Positions 1 through 9,913 are shown, numbered from the stretch's first letter. The stretch is 64,000 nucleotides of DNA from Alphaproteobacteria bacterium (GCA_040218575.1 JAVJRE010000002.1:186001-250000); one strand, 5' to 3'. Notes: generated by a model from the letters alone, not told the origin. Program-made: numbers and translations.

Positions 1-1
1 C

Positions 2-1684
2 GTGGCTCAGCGCCTGCCCGACCCACGGCTGACCCCGCGCGAGATGGTTCTGGCCGGCGACGCCGAGCGGGCGCGCCTGATGGCCCAGGCCGACGACCAA
101 AGTAATCCGCTGGCGGCGGCCGATGCCCATGCCCGTCTGGTGGAGACCGGCGCCCACGCGGCACCGGCGCAGGCGGCGCGCATCCTGGCCGGCCTGGGCT
201 TCGACGAAGCGGCACAAGCCCGGCCGCTGGCGGAGTATTCCGGCGGCTGGCGTATGCGCGCGGCGTTGGCGGCGGCGCTGTTCGCCGAGCCCGACCTGCT
301 GCTGCTGGACGAGCCCACCAACCATCTGGACCTTGAGGCCGCCCTGTGGCTGGAGGGGCATCTGGCCCGCTATCCCCACACTGTGCTGATGGTCAGCCAC
401 GACCGCCGTTTGCTGGAGCGGGCCACCGACCGCACCCTGCTGCTGGAGGGCGGCAAGCTGAAGCTGTATGGCGGCGGATTCTCCGTTTTCGAACGCATTC
501 GCCGGGAAGAGCGTCTGACCGTCGGCCGCGAGGCCGAGCGGGTGGCCAAGGCAAAGGCCCATATGGAGGCCTTTGTGGAGCGCTTCCGCTACAAAGCAAG
601 CAAGGCCCGGCAGGCGCAAAGTCGCCTGAAGGCCCTGGAAAAACTGGGCGACCCAACACCGCTGGTGGAAGCCGGCGACGTCCGCTTCGATTTTCCCCAA
701 CCCAGACCTTTGTCGCCGCCGATCCTGGCGCTGGACGATGTCAGTGTCGGCTATGGCGGCAAGCCGGTCCTGGAACACCTGTCGTTGCGTCTGGAGCCGG
801 ACGACCGGGTCGCCCTGCTGGGCGCCAACGGCAATGGCAAGACGACGCTGGCCCGCCTGCTGGCCGGCCAACTGGCGCCCCTGTCCGGCGAGGTCATCCG
901 CCCCGGCAAGCTGCAGGTCGGCTATCTGGCCCAGGACGAGGCCGACAGCCTGGACGACCGCACAACAGCGGTGACCCATCTGGCGCGGCTGCGACCGCGC
1001 GACGATCCCACCCGGCTGCGCGCCCATCTCGGCCGTTTCGGCCTGACCCAGGGGCGAGCGGAAACAAAGGTGGGCAATCTGTCAGGCGGCGAGCGGGCCC
1101 GTGTTCTGCTGGCCATGGCGTCGGCGGCCGAGCCTCATCTGCTTATTTTCGACGAGCCCACCAACCATCTGGATCTGGACAGCCGCGACGCTCTGGTTCA
1201 GGCACTGAACGCCTTTGAAGGCGCGGTGGTGCTGATCAGTCATGACCCCCATCTGGTTGATCTGGTGGCCGACCGCCTGTGGCTGGTGGCCGATGGCGCG
1301 TGCCGTCCCTATGCGGACGATCTGGCGACCTATGCCCGTTCGCTGGGGCAGGTAGCGGCGGAGGGACGGCGCGACCGGTCCAGACGCAAAGCGGACAACC
1401 AGCGGGCCAAAGGGACGCCGGCCGGTGCCTCAGTCCAGGCCCTCAAACGCCAGGCGGAGACAGCGGAAACAGCGGTAAGCGCCCTTAACCGGCAGAAAAA
1501 CGAGCTGGCGGCAGCGCTGGCCGATCCCCGACACCACAGGGATGGCAGCACCATGGCGCAGTTGGCGCAGCAAGCGGCAGAGGTGTCGGCGAAACTGGCC
1601 AAGGCCGAAGCCCAGTGGCTGGCGCTGCTGGAACAGGTGGAAGCCAGAGCCGACCACACCAAGACCCTCAGCGGTCGTCGCTGA
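2..1684 (+). CDS. ABC-F family ATPase, 5' end cut by window edge
   Basis: Soluble twin-ATPase ABC-F protein (Uup/YheS/EttA group), ribosome-associated translation factors rather than transporters by family knowledge. The reading frame is open at the left edge, and the first Walker A lies outside. Visible are the first signature SGGWRM (about residue 80) and Walker B with DEPTNHLDL (about 103), a charged linker rich in K/R/E, then a second complete cassette: Walker A GANGNGKTT (about 273), LSGGER (about 360) and DEPTNHLDLD (about 383). The C-terminal 110 residues are charged and probably coiled-coil, as in Uup-like proteins. It ends convergently, overlapping holC by 17 bp. The exact subfamily cannot be decided without the N-terminus. 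Confidence 0.9.
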   Translation: MAQRLPDPRLTPREMVLAGDAERARLMAQADDQSNPLAAADAHARLVETGAHAAPAQAARILAGLGFDEAAQARPLAEYSGGWRMRAALAAALFAEPDLLLLDEPTNHLDLEAALWLEGHLARYPHTVLMVSHDRRLLERATDRTLLLEGGKLKLYGGGFSVFERIRREERLTVGREAERVAKAKAHMEAFVERFRYKASKARQAQSRLKALEKLGDPTPLVEAGDVRFDFPQPRPLSPPILALDDVSVGYGGKPVLEHLSLRLEPDDRVALLGANGNGKTTLARLLAGQLAPLSGEVIRPGKLQVGYLAQDEADSLDDRTTAVTHLARLRPRDDPTRLRAHLGRFGLTQGRAETKVGNLSGGERARVLLAMASAAEPHLLIFDEPTNHLDLDSRDALVQALNAFEGAVVLISHDPHLVDLVADRLWLVADGACRPYADDLATYARSLGQVAAEGRRDRSRRKADNQRAKGTPAGASVQALKRQAETAETAVSALNRQKNELAAALADPRHHRDGSTMAQLAQQAAEVSAKLAKAEAQWLALLEQVEARADHTKTLSGRR

Positions 1685-2138
1685 CAGACTCCCAGCCGCT
1701 GGCCGACTGGCGGTAGTACTGAACCGTCCGCCCGGCCGCGGTGCAGTCACGCCAGCGCTGGCGGGCGACGGCGACAGCGGCCTCGTCGCGGTCGTCGAAG
1801 AACTCGCAACGCAGCGCATAACCGTCCAACCGGCTGTCAGCCCCATCGGTGACAATCAGCACACTGGCCTGGTTGGGGTTTTCGTCCTCTGGCGTTATCC
1901 ACACGGGCTGCGCCGCCGCTGCGCCGTCCCGCGCCGTTCCATGGGGCAGAAACGAGTCCCGGCCATGGGTCCAGAGGGCGTGGCTGAGCGCCTCGGCACG
2001 CTCTGGCGAACCCGTCAGGACCACCGCCCGCCAGCCGCGGGCGATGACCTTTTCCAGAACCTCCGGCAAGGCCTGTTCCAGGGCCGTCCGGGTCAGGTGA
2101 TAGAACCGGACCTCCACCGCCAATCCCGCCTCCACCAT
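1668..2138 (-). CDS. holC: DNA polymerase III subunit chi
   Basis: Clamp-loader accessory subunit that contacts SSB. The 156-residue product contains the family N-terminal motif EVRFYHLTR, and in the second half PVWITPEDENPNQASVLIV, typical of HolC. It lies 9 bp downstream of pepA on the same strand, the usual pepA-holC pairing. The ATG at 2138 adds seven residues before the family core; a GTG at 2117 (giving MEVRFYHL) is an equally plausible start. The 3' end overlaps the convergent ABC-F gene by 17 bp. Confidence 0.9.
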   Translation of the reverse strand: MVEAGLAVEVRFYHLTRTALEQALPEVLEKVIARGWRAVVLTGSPERAEALSHALWTHGRDSFLPHGTARDGAAAAQPVWITPEDENPNQASVLIVTDGADSRLDGYALRCEFFDDRDEAAVAVARQRWRDCTAAGRTVQYYRQSASGWESVSDDR

Positions 2139-2147
2139 CGGTCGGGC

Positions 2148-3641
2148 CTATTTCTCGTAGTTGTCGGCCACCAGCCGGTCGAGCAGGCGCACACCCCAGC
2201 CCGTAGCACCGGACGGCACCGTCGGCCGCGCCTTGTCAGACCAGGCGACGGCGGCAATATCCAAATGCGCCCAGGGCACGCCCTTGTCCACAAACCGCTG
2301 CAGGAACTGGGCGGCGACGATGGAGCCGGCATTGCGGTTGGCGGCGATGTTCTTCACGTCAGCCACTTTGGAGTCGATCTCCCGGTCATAGGCATCGCTG
2401 AGCGGCAGACGCCAGACGCGCTCTTCCACCGCCTCGCCGGCTCGCGACAACTGGCCGGACAGGCGATCATCATTGCTGAACAGGCCCGCATAAGGGGCGC
2501 CCAGCGCAACCAGGATGGCGCCGGTCAGGGTGGCAAGGTCCACCATCAGGGCCGGCTTATATTTTTGCTGGGCGTAGGTCAGCACATCGCACAGGACCAA
2601 CCGGCCCTCAGCGTCTGTATTGAGAATCTCGATGGTCTGGCCGGACATGGAGGAGACGATGTCGCCCGGCCGCTGGGCGTTGCCGTCGGGCATGTTCTCC
2701 ACCAGGCCGACAATGCCAACCGCGTTGACCTTCGCCTTACGCCGGGCCAGCGCCCGCATCAGCCCGACGACGGTGCCTGAGCCGCCCATGTCCCACTTCA
2801 TCATGTCCATGCCGGGGCCGGGCTTCAGCGAGATACCGCCGGTGTCGAAGGTGACTCCCTTGCCGATGAAGGCAAGCGGCGCCTGGGTTTTCGCCGCGCC
2901 ATGCCATTCCATGATGACCACCCGGCCCGGCCGGGCGCTGCCCTGAGCGACGCCGAGAAGGGAGTGCATGCCAAGCTTGCGCAGGGCCGTCTCATCCAGC
3001 ACCTGGACCTTGCAGCCGTCCTTGCGCAGGTCCAGCAACCGCTCCGCATAGGATTCCGGATAGAGCACGTTCGGCGGCTCGCTGACCACATCGCGGGTCA
3101 GAAAAACGCCGTCGGCGATGGCCGACAACCGGTCAAAGTGACGGCGCGCAGAGGCTGGACCTTTCAGCGCTATATCAAGGCTTTGCAGGGTTGGTTTCTT
3201 GTCATCACTGAGCCGCGTACGGTAGCGGTCAAAGCGGTAGGACTGGAGCCGCGCACCAAAGGCCAGGTGGGCCGCCATGTGGGCGCTGTCGAAGCGGCCG
3301 CGCCGTTCCGGCAGGAGGACCGTAGCCTGGCCATCACGCCGCTTATTGAGGCCATCCACCAGATTGGCGCCCAAAGCCTCCATGCCGGTGTCGTTGATGT
3401 CGCCGGCGGCGCCGAGGCCGGCGAGAATGATCCGTTTGAGCTCGGTGCCGGACGGCGCCGGGATGTCGAAGAGCTTGCCCTTGGCGCCGGCCTTGTCCCA
3501 CGCCGCCATGGCGGCGCTGATCCGGCCATCCAGCGTGCGGTCCAGGTCGCGCGCCTCCGGTCCGAGCCGGCCACCGTCACCGACACAAAGAACCAGCGTC
3601 CCGGACTGCGGCGTGACCGCCGGCGTGATGGTGATTTCCAT
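2148..3641 (-). CDS. pepA: Leucyl aminopeptidase (M17)
   Basis: Cytosolic two-metal aminopeptidase that releases N-terminal residues; some M17 members also bind DNA. The 497-residue length is normal. The signature NTDAEGRL is at about residue 338, and the metal/catalytic segment GKGVTFDTGG at about 257. The start at 3641 (MEITITPAV) is supported by a strong GGGGAGGGG Shine-Dalgarno; the open frame extends 64 codons further upstream but that part has no family similarity. It is divergent from lptG and followed closely by holC. Confidence 0.95.
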   Translation of the reverse strand: MEITITPAVTPQSGTLVLCVGDGGRLGPEARDLDRTLDGRISAAMAAWDKAGAKGKLFDIPAPSGTELKRIILAGLGAAGDINDTGMEALGANLVDGLNKRRDGQATVLLPERRGRFDSAHMAAHLAFGARLQSYRFDRYRTRLSDDKKPTLQSLDIALKGPASARRHFDRLSAIADGVFLTRDVVSEPPNVLYPESYAERLLDLRKDGCKVQVLDETALRKLGMHSLLGVAQGSARPGRVVIMEWHGAAKTQAPLAFIGKGVTFDTGGISLKPGPGMDMMKWDMGGSGTVVGLMRALARRKAKVNAVGIVGLVENMPDGNAQRPGDIVSSMSGQTIEILNTDAEGRLVLCDVLTYAQQKYKPALMVDLATLTGAILVALGAPYAGLFSNDDRLSGQLSRAGEAVEERVWRLPLSDAYDREIDSKVADVKNIAANRNAGSIVAAQFLQRFVDKGVPWAHLDIAAVAWSDKARPTVPSGATGWGVRLLDRLVADNYEK

Positions 3642-4005
3642 GGCAAACCCCTCCCCAAGTGCCGACGCGGCGAGGTCGCCGCAAATCGGGCGTTTCCTAG
3701 GCTGTTCCAACACCGCTCCGGCGTTGGCCCAACCGCCGCATTGTGTGGAAAGGGAGGACATGCGGCAACCGGCCCCACCCCGCCCCGATGCCGGGTCGTG
3801 GCAATCCCGGCACGGTTTGCCACCGCACACCAACCGGTGATTAACGTCCTGCCGTTAACCTTGCTGTTCCGCTTTTACCCGCCGACTGCTTAATATGCGC
3901 CGCCATGCACTTGAACCTGCCCCCTTTCCCCCGCTGCCCGCGCGCCGACGCTGATATCCGGCCGCGCCAGCCGCGCCGGCCCGGCCAGGCCGGGGACCGC
4001 CGGGC
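3642..4005. other. pepA-lptG divergent intergenic region
   Basis: A 364-bp gene-free stretch between the divergent pepA and lptG. It should hold both promoters. A TAATAT hexamer at 3891-3896 could be a -10, but no -35 at proper spacing is convincing. A 7-bp inverted repeat (TGCCGGG 3789-3795, CCCGGCA 3806-3812) is present. Alphaproteobacteria usually carry lptF in this position, and no remnant of it is recognisable here. Confidence 0.5.
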
Positions 4006-5100
4006 ATGAGGCTGTCGGGCACCCTGTCCTTCTATATCGCGCGCCAGGTTCTGCTGTGGATCGCTCTGGTCGCCGGGGTGCTGCTGGCCGTGGTCTTTCT
4101 GTTCGACACGGTCGAGCTGCTGCGGCGGGCGGCTAGCCGCAGCGACGTCGGCGTCGGCCTGGTCTTTGCCATGGCGCTGCTCAAGGCACCGACCATGCTG
4201 CAGGAAATCATCTCCTTTGCGGTGCTGTTCGGCGCCATGGCGGCATTTGCCCGGTTGTCGCGGCACCATGAGCTGGTGATCGTCCGCGCCTCCGGCGTTT
4301 CGGCCTGGCAGTTCATGCTGCCGGCGATGGCCGTGGCGGTGGCGCTGGGCGCGGCCAAGCTGGGCTTCGTCAATCCACTGGCGGCCTCCATGCAGGCTCG
4401 TTTCGAGGCCGTCGAGAGCCGCCTGCTGGAAAGCGGTGCGAGCGCGCTGACCCTCACCGGCAACGGCCTGTGGCTGCGCCAGGCGGAAGCCGGTGGCGAG
4501 GCTATTCTGCACACGCCGGTGCCGCCGGGGGCGGATATGCGGCTGGTCAATGTGACCCTGTTCCGCTACGACGCCACGGGTCGCTTCATTGGCCGGGTTG
4601 ACGCCCGCAGCGGCGCCCTGGAGGACGGCCAATGGCGACTGGTGGACGCGGTGGTGGCGACGCCGAACGAGCCGGCACGCCAGGTGGCAACCTATGTGCT
4701 GGCGACGGAACTGACGTCAGACCGCATCATGGACAGCTTTTCATCACCGGAAACCATCTCGTTCTGGGACCTGCCGGGCTTTATCGACACCATGCAGAAA
4801 GCCGGGCTGCCGGCCCTGCGTCATCGTCTGGAATGGAATCGCCTGGCCTCCAGCCCGTTCATGCTGGCGGCGATGGTGCTGCTGGCCGGCGCCTTTTCCA
4901 TGCGACCGTCACGCCAGGGCGGCGTTCTACTGCTGATCGGCGCCGGTATTGCCGCAGGCTTCGTCATCTATTTCGGCTCCGACATCGTCTTTGCCCTGGG
5001 CCTGTCACAGGCGGTGCCGGTACCTCTGGCAGCGTGGGCGCCGGCCCTGTTCACCGCCCTGCTCGGCGGCTCCCTGCTGATTCACATGGAAGATGGCTGA
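4006..5100 (+). CDS. lptG: LPS export ABC transporter permease LptG
   Basis: Inner-membrane permease of the Lpt machine, which extracts LPS and passes it to the LptC/LptA bridge. The 364-residue protein has three N-terminal membrane spans (about 14-36, 60-80, 100-122), a periplasmic beta-jellyroll region, and three C-terminal spans. LptG hallmarks include the start (YIARQVLLW, VELLRRA), the segment ETISFWDLPGFI, and the C-terminal HMEDG. It is first in lptG-lptD-surA-pdxA-rsmA. LptG works as a heterodimer with LptF, and lptF is not beside it. Its stop overlaps the lptD start by 8 bp. Confidence 0.93.
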   Translation: MRLSGTLSFYIARQVLLWIALVAGVLLAVVFLFDTVELLRRAASRSDVGVGLVFAMALLKAPTMLQEIISFAVLFGAMAAFARLSRHHELVIVRASGVSAWQFMLPAMAVAVALGAAKLGFVNPLAASMQARFEAVESRLLESGASALTLTGNGLWLRQAEAGGEAILHTPVPPGADMRLVNVTLFRYDATGRFIGRVDARSGALEDGQWRLVDAVVATPNEPARQVATYVLATELTSDRIMDSFSSPETISFWDLPGFIDTMQKAGLPALRHRLEWNRLASSPFMLAAMVLLAGAFSMRPSRQGGVLLLIGAGIAAGFVIYFGSDIVFALGLSQAVPVPLAAWAPALFTALLGGSLLIHMEDG

Positions 5101-7345
5101 GGCCGGCGCGGGCGGCGGCCCGACGATGATCGCCGGGAGGTGGCGCGCCAAAACCCGCCGGCGAGCCCAGAGGTGGCTTTGCGCCACGGGTCTGGCAGCC
5201 GTCGTGCTGGTAGCGGCGGTCCTGTCAGATGGCGGCGCGGCCCACGCCCAGCTGGCCCCCGACGAGGCCCTGCTGACGGCGGATGAAGTTGTCTTTGACC
5301 AGGACAACAACGTGATCCGCGCCATCGGCAATGTGGAGATTGCCTTCGGCCCACGCATCCTGCTGGCCGACATCGTGGCCTATGACCGCGGCAGCGACAC
5401 GGTGACGGCAACCGGCAATGTCAGCCTGGTCGAGCCCAGCGGCGACGTCCTGTTCGCCGAGCGCGTGGTGCTGACCCGTGACCTGCAGGAAGGGCTGGTC
5501 GAGCAGATCCGCGTCCTGATGAGTGATCGCACCCGTATCGCCGCCCATTCGGGTGTGCGCAGCAGCGGCAACCGCACACGCTTTCGCCGGGCCGTGTTTT
5601 CGCCGTGCGAACTGTGCGCCGAGGCGCCGGAACGCGCACCCCTGTGGCAGATCACCGCCCGCACGGTGACCCACGACCAGACGGCCCAGCAGATCACCTA
5701 CAACCATGCATTCATGGAAATCTACGGCGTTCCGGTGTTCTACACCCCCTATTTCAGCCACCCGGACCCGACCGTGGACCGCAAATCAGGCTTTCTGGCG
5801 CCCACATACCGCAGTTCCGAAACCCTCGGCAGCGGTATTGAAGTGCCGTATTACTGGGCCATTGCCGGCGACAAGGACGCCACCTTCGCGCCGATCTACT
5901 ATTCCGACGTGGCGCCGGTGATGCAGGGCGAGTATCGCCAGACCTTCGACAACGGGTTTCTGACAGTCAACAGTTCGGCAACCAACCCGGACCGGCTGGA
6001 AGGCAATGCGCGCGTACCCGGTAGCGAATTTCGCGGTCATGTGGAAAGCACCGGCCGCTTTGCCATAGACGACACGTGGCGCTGGGGCTTCGACGCCAAC
6101 CGGTCGACCGACGATACCTACTTGCGGCGCTACAGGCTGGGCAACCTTACTGCCGAGCAATCCCTGACCAGCAACGCGTTCGTGGAAGGGTTCCGCGGTC
6201 GCAACTACGCAGCAGCCAACACATTCTTCTACCAGGGGCTGCGGGCAGGCGATGACCCGGACACGATTCCGGTCATCCTGCCGGTCCTGGACTATCGTCA
6301 TGTAGGGACTCCCGGGCGGCTTGGCCTGCGGACCGAAGGCGACGCCAATCTGCTGGTTCTGGAGCGCGATGACGGCACCGACAGCCGCCGCCTGGCCCTG
6401 CGTGGCGGGGTCGCCCTGCCGTACACGGCGCCGGCCGGCGACATCTATACCCTGCGCGCTGATATACGAGCCGACGCCTATCACGCCGCCGGCGTGGTCA
6501 ATGCCGACGATCCGACGCGCACGGGCGAGGGATTCGCGGGCCGGGTCTTTCCACAGGTCAGTCTGGAATGGCGCTATCCCTTTGTCCGGCGACGGCCGGC
6601 CGTGCGAGAGGTATTCGAACCGATCGCCGAGGTCATCATGGCGCCAACCGGCGGCAATTCATCGGAAATACCCAACGAGGACAGTCTGGCCTTCGAATAT
6701 TCGGCGGCCAACCTGTTCTCCGACAACCGGTTTCCCGGATTTGACCGGGTCGAGACCGGCCCGCGCGCCAATTATGGCCTGCGCTATGGCGTATATGCCG
6801 ACAGCGGCGCCAGCGCCACCGCCCTGGTCGGCCAGTCATACCGCCTGCACGAAGACTCGGTGTTCTCTGAGGTCTCGGGCCTGTCAGACCACGTCTCGGA
6901 CGTGGTGGGACGGGTCAACTTCAACCTGCCGGGCATCGCCGATATCACCTATCGGGCGCGCTTCAATAAGGACGACCTGACCGCCCGACGCAGTGAACTG
7001 CTTACCACTTTCGGCCCGTCGCGCCTTAGAACCAGTATCAGTTATGGCTTCTATGATGCTGATTCACAAAGTGGTTTTCAGGATCGGGAAGAGCTGTCCG
7101 CGTCCATGATCGCAGGCCTCAACGATTACTGGTCGGTGTTCGTGCGCCATCGCCGCTCGCTGGTGGATGATGGTGGATCGCTGAGCAGCGGCCTGGGCGC
7201 GATCTATCAGGACGAGTGCTATCAGATGGAGCTGTCGCTGGACCGCAACTTCACGGTTGACCGTGACCTGCAGCCGGACGATACGCTGTTCGTGCGGATT
7301 GTTTTCAAGCACCTTGGCCAGGTCGCGCCAAAAAGCTCGTTCTAG
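5093..7345 (+). CDS. lptD: LPS-assembly outer-membrane protein LptD
   Basis: Outer-membrane beta-barrel that inserts LPS into the outer leaflet. The 750-residue protein starts with a long Sec signal (charged, then WLCATGLAAVVLVAAVLS, with a likely cleavage after AHA). It continues with an OstA-like N-domain (about 40-140) and the LptD barrel (FMEIYGVPVFYTPYF, then strand-like repeats). Cysteines in SPCELC and in DECYQMELSLDRN near the C-terminus match the pairs that form interdomain disulfides in LptD. A second ATG at 5126 is an alternative start. It overlaps lptG by 8 bp, implying coupling. Confidence 0.95.
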   Translation: MAEAGAGGGPTMIAGRWRAKTRRRAQRWLCATGLAAVVLVAAVLSDGGAAHAQLAPDEALLTADEVVFDQDNNVIRAIGNVEIAFGPRILLADIVAYDRGSDTVTATGNVSLVEPSGDVLFAERVVLTRDLQEGLVEQIRVLMSDRTRIAAHSGVRSSGNRTRFRRAVFSPCELCAEAPERAPLWQITARTVTHDQTAQQITYNHAFMEIYGVPVFYTPYFSHPDPTVDRKSGFLAPTYRSSETLGSGIEVPYYWAIAGDKDATFAPIYYSDVAPVMQGEYRQTFDNGFLTVNSSATNPDRLEGNARVPGSEFRGHVESTGRFAIDDTWRWGFDANRSTDDTYLRRYRLGNLTAEQSLTSNAFVEGFRGRNYAAANTFFYQGLRAGDDPDTIPVILPVLDYRHVGTPGRLGLRTEGDANLLVLERDDGTDSRRLALRGGVALPYTAPAGDIYTLRADIRADAYHAAGVVNADDPTRTGEGFAGRVFPQVSLEWRYPFVRRRPAVREVFEPIAEVIMAPTGGNSSEIPNEDSLAFEYSAANLFSDNRFPGFDRVETGPRANYGLRYGVYADSGASATALVGQSYRLHEDSVFSEVSGLSDHVSDVVGRVNFNLPGIADITYRARFNKDDLTARRSELLTTFGPSRLRTSISYGFYDADSQSGFQDREELSASMIAGLNDYWSVFVRHRRSLVDDGGSLSSGLGAIYQDECYQMELSLDRNFTVDRDLQPDDTLFVRIVFKHLGQVAPKSSF

Positions 7346-7515
7346 GCCGGGGCCGGCACGGGGTTTGCCGGCACAGGGTATGAGAGCCGGCGGATCTTCT
7401 AGGCGTTGCTGGCGAAATCGCGGAACGGCGCCGGACACACGGCCGCGAGCCCGGCATGGTGACGGGTTCGGCGCGCACGTATGATCGCCCGTCCAGTGCA
7501 TACGAGAGAGGCGTG

Positions 7516-8865
7516 ATGGCAGGATCACAACCACAGGCGGGAATTGACGGCAGGAGAGCGCCTGCGCGGTTAGGCCGGCTGCTCGCCGCGGCGCTGGCCG
7601 GGGTGGTCCTGCTGGCTCTGTCGGCGGCGGGCCCGTTGTGGTCGGCAGGCGGCGGGCGTGGCGCGGCGCAGGCGCAGGAGCTTCTCGGCATCGCCGCCGT
7701 GGTCAACGATCAGGTGGTGTCCCTGTATGACCTGAACGGTCGCCTCCGCGTGGCGCTGGCTGCATCACGGCTGCCCAACACGGCGGAGGTTCGCGACGAG
7801 CTGGCGCCGCGCGTACTGCGTCAGCTTATCGACGAACGACTGCAGGCGCAGGAGGCGCGCAGCCGCGGGATTTCCGTCCGGCCGGAAGAAATCGAGCGGG
7901 CGCTGGCCATCATCCGCGAGCAGAACCGCGTTCCGGTCGAGGCGTTTGACGAGTTTCTCGCCGCCAACGGCGTACCAAAGGACGCCCTCGTGCAGCAACT
8001 GACCAGCAGCATTCTATGGGACAAGCTGGTGAGGCTGCGCTTTCGCGATTCGATCCAGATCGGTGATGAGGAAATTGATGCGGTTCTGGAGCGCCTGAAC
8101 AAGGCCAGCGGCAAAACGCAGAGCCATGTCTATGAGATTTTTTTGCGCTTTGACGCCGGCGAAGATCGCACCGAGTTACGCATCCTGGCCAACCGGCTGG
8201 CCCAGCAATTGCGCGACGGCGCCAATTTCACGTCCGTCGCCCGGCAATTCTCCGACAGCGCCACGGTGGCGGTGGGCGGCGAAATCGGCTGGGTTCTGCC
8301 GGGTGACCTCAGCCAGGCGCTGGATCAGGTGATCCAGGCCGCCGAACCAGGCCAGATCGCCGGCCCGATCGAAACGCGCGAGGGCCTCTATCTGCTGGCC
8401 ATCGCCGACCGTCGGACAGTGGATGCGCCGGATCCGGGCGGCATTGAAGTGACCCTGCGGCAGATGGTTCTGCCACTGGCGGGCGATGCGGATGAGGCAG
8501 AGCGCAGCAGTCAGTTGGCCCTGGGCACCCAGCTCAGCCAGACTATCGCCGGCTGCGATGATCTGGCGGCGGTGGCCGGCGAAATGGGTGCCAGTGCGCC
8601 GGCAGCGCCGACCACCCTGGCGATGCGCGACCTCAACCCGGCCATGAGCGATCTGGTGGCCAGCCTTGAGCCCGGCCAGGTGAGCCAGCCGGTGGAGGTG
8701 GAAAACGGTGTCATGCTGGTCGCCTTGTGCGACCGGCAGGAGGTCGGGGATACCGCCGCGCGCACCCAGGTCAGCCAGCAATTGTTCCTGGAGCGGCTGG
8801 GCCTGTCGGCGGCCAGCTATCTGCGCGACCTGCGCCAGGCCGCCTTCATCGAAGTCCGCCTGTAG
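7516..8865 (+). CDS. surA: Periplasmic chaperone/peptidyl-prolyl isomerase SurA
   Basis: Periplasmic chaperone for outer-membrane proteins, including LptD, which is encoded just upstream. The 449-residue product has a signal peptide (hydrophobic LLAAALAGVVLLALSAAG, cleavage near AQA), the SurA N-domain starting IAAVVNDQVVSLYDL, and one clear parvulin domain (about 200-300: FTSVARQFSDS, GGEIGWV). A second, degenerate parvulin-like segment follows and contains two cysteines. The ATG at 7516 is preceded by GAGAGAGG; an in-frame GTG/ATG further upstream is less likely. It lies 170 bp after lptD. Confidence 0.93.
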   Translation: MAGSQPQAGIDGRRAPARLGRLLAAALAGVVLLALSAAGPLWSAGGGRGAAQAQELLGIAAVVNDQVVSLYDLNGRLRVALAASRLPNTAEVRDELAPRVLRQLIDERLQAQEARSRGISVRPEEIERALAIIREQNRVPVEAFDEFLAANGVPKDALVQQLTSSILWDKLVRLRFRDSIQIGDEEIDAVLERLNKASGKTQSHVYEIFLRFDAGEDRTELRILANRLAQQLRDGANFTSVARQFSDSATVAVGGEIGWVLPGDLSQALDQVIQAAEPGQIAGPIETREGLYLLAIADRRTVDAPDPGGIEVTLRQMVLPLAGDADEAERSSQLALGTQLSQTIAGCDDLAAVAGEMGASAPAAPTTLAMRDLNPAMSDLVASLEPGQVSQPVEVENGVMLVALCDRQEVGDTAARTQVSQQLFLERLGLSAASYLRDLRQAAFIEVRL

Positions 8866-8881
8866 GCCGGCGAGAGACGCC

Positions 8882-9913
8882 ATGACCGGCCCGCACACGC
8901 CGCGTTCCATCGTTGTCAGTATGGGCGACCCGGCGGGTATCGGGCCCGAGCTGGCTCTACAGGCCTGGCAGCATGAGCGGGCGTCCCTGCCCCCCTTTGC
9001 GCTGCTGGCGGACGGCGCTCACCTGGCCGGCCTGGCCCGGCGCATAGGCCTGGCGGACCTGCCGTTGCAGCCGGTGGAAAGCCCGGATCAGGTGAACCGG
9101 ACCTTTGCCACCGCCCTGCCGGTGCTGACCTGCCCGCTGGCCCGGCCGGCGACCCCCGGCACCCCGGACCCGGCCAACGGCGCGGCGGTGGTGGAGGCCA
9201 TCCGCCGGGGCGCCGCCTACTGTCTGAGCGGCGAGGCGCGGGCCCTGGTGACCTTGCCGATCCACAAGAAGACCCTGTACGACGCCGGCTTTGGCTTTCC
9301 CGGCCATACGGAATATCTGGGCCAGTTGTGCGGCGGCAAACCGGTCATGCTGCTGGTCGGCGGCGGCCTGCGGGTGGCGCCGGTGACCATTCATCTGGCG
9401 CTGCGGCAGGTGGCAGACAGTTTGCGCCAGGCGGACATCGTCCATGCCGGCCGGGTGGTGGCAGAGGCGTTGCGACGGGATTTCGCCATTGCGGAGCCCA
9501 GGCTGGCCGTCGCCGGGCTCAACCCCCATGCCGGCGAAGATGGCGCGCTGGGCGACGAGGAGCGACGCATTATCGCCCCGGCGGTGGCCGCGCTGGCGGC
9601 AGAGGGCTGGCAGGTCAGCGGTCCATGGCCGGCCGACAGCCTGTTCCACGAAGCCGCCAGAGAGCGCTATGACGCGGTTCTGACAATGTATCATGACCAG
9701 GCCTTAATACCTTTGAAAACATTAGATTTTTACGGTGGGGTCAATACGACTCTGGGGATCGGCATTGTCCGCACCTCACCGGACCACGGCACGGCGTTCG
9801 ACATTGCCGGCCGGGCTATCGCCCATCGCGGCAGCCTGGTGGCGGCCCTGCGCCTGGCCGCCGACATGGCCCGCGCCCGCGCCGCACAACCGGCACCGGC
9901 AGCAGCACCGTGA
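8882..9913 (+). CDS. pdxA: 4-hydroxythreonine-4-phosphate dehydrogenase
   Basis: NAD-dependent, metal-requiring enzyme of the DXP-dependent pyridoxal phosphate pathway. The 343-residue protein opens with SIVVSMGDPAGIGPEL and carries FPGHTEYLGQL, NPHAGEDG and TMYHDQALIPLK, which supply the metal-binding histidines and aspartate. The ATG at 8882 is 16 bp after surA and gives the canonical N-terminus. The surA-pdxA-rsmA order is conserved in proteobacteria. Its TGA stop forms GTGA with an overlapping GTG that begins the 11-bp repeat leading to rsmA. Confidence 0.95.
   Translation: MTGPHTPRSIVVSMGDPAGIGPELALQAWQHERASLPPFALLADGAHLAGLARRIGLADLPLQPVESPDQVNRTFATALPVLTCPLARPATPGTPDPANGAAVVEAIRRGAAYCLSGEARALVTLPIHKKTLYDAGFGFPGHTEYLGQLCGGKPVMLLVGGGLRVAPVTIHLALRQVADSLRQADIVHAGRVVAEALRRDFAIAEPRLAVAGLNPHAGEDGALGDEERRIIAPAVAALAAEGWQVSGPWPADSLFHEAARERYDAVLTMYHDQALIPLKTLDFYGGVNTTLGIGIVRTSPDHGTAFDIAGRAIAHRGSLVAALRLAADMARARAAQPAPAAAP

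Noticed and set aside
3841-3858. Possible CtrA box TTAA...TTAA in the pepA-lptG region
   Set aside because: The spacing between the two TTAA half-sites is 10 bp, not the required 7.
3841-4632. Long minus-strand open frame opposite lptG
   Set aside because: It is an antisense shadow of lptG with low-complexity composition and no recognisable domain.
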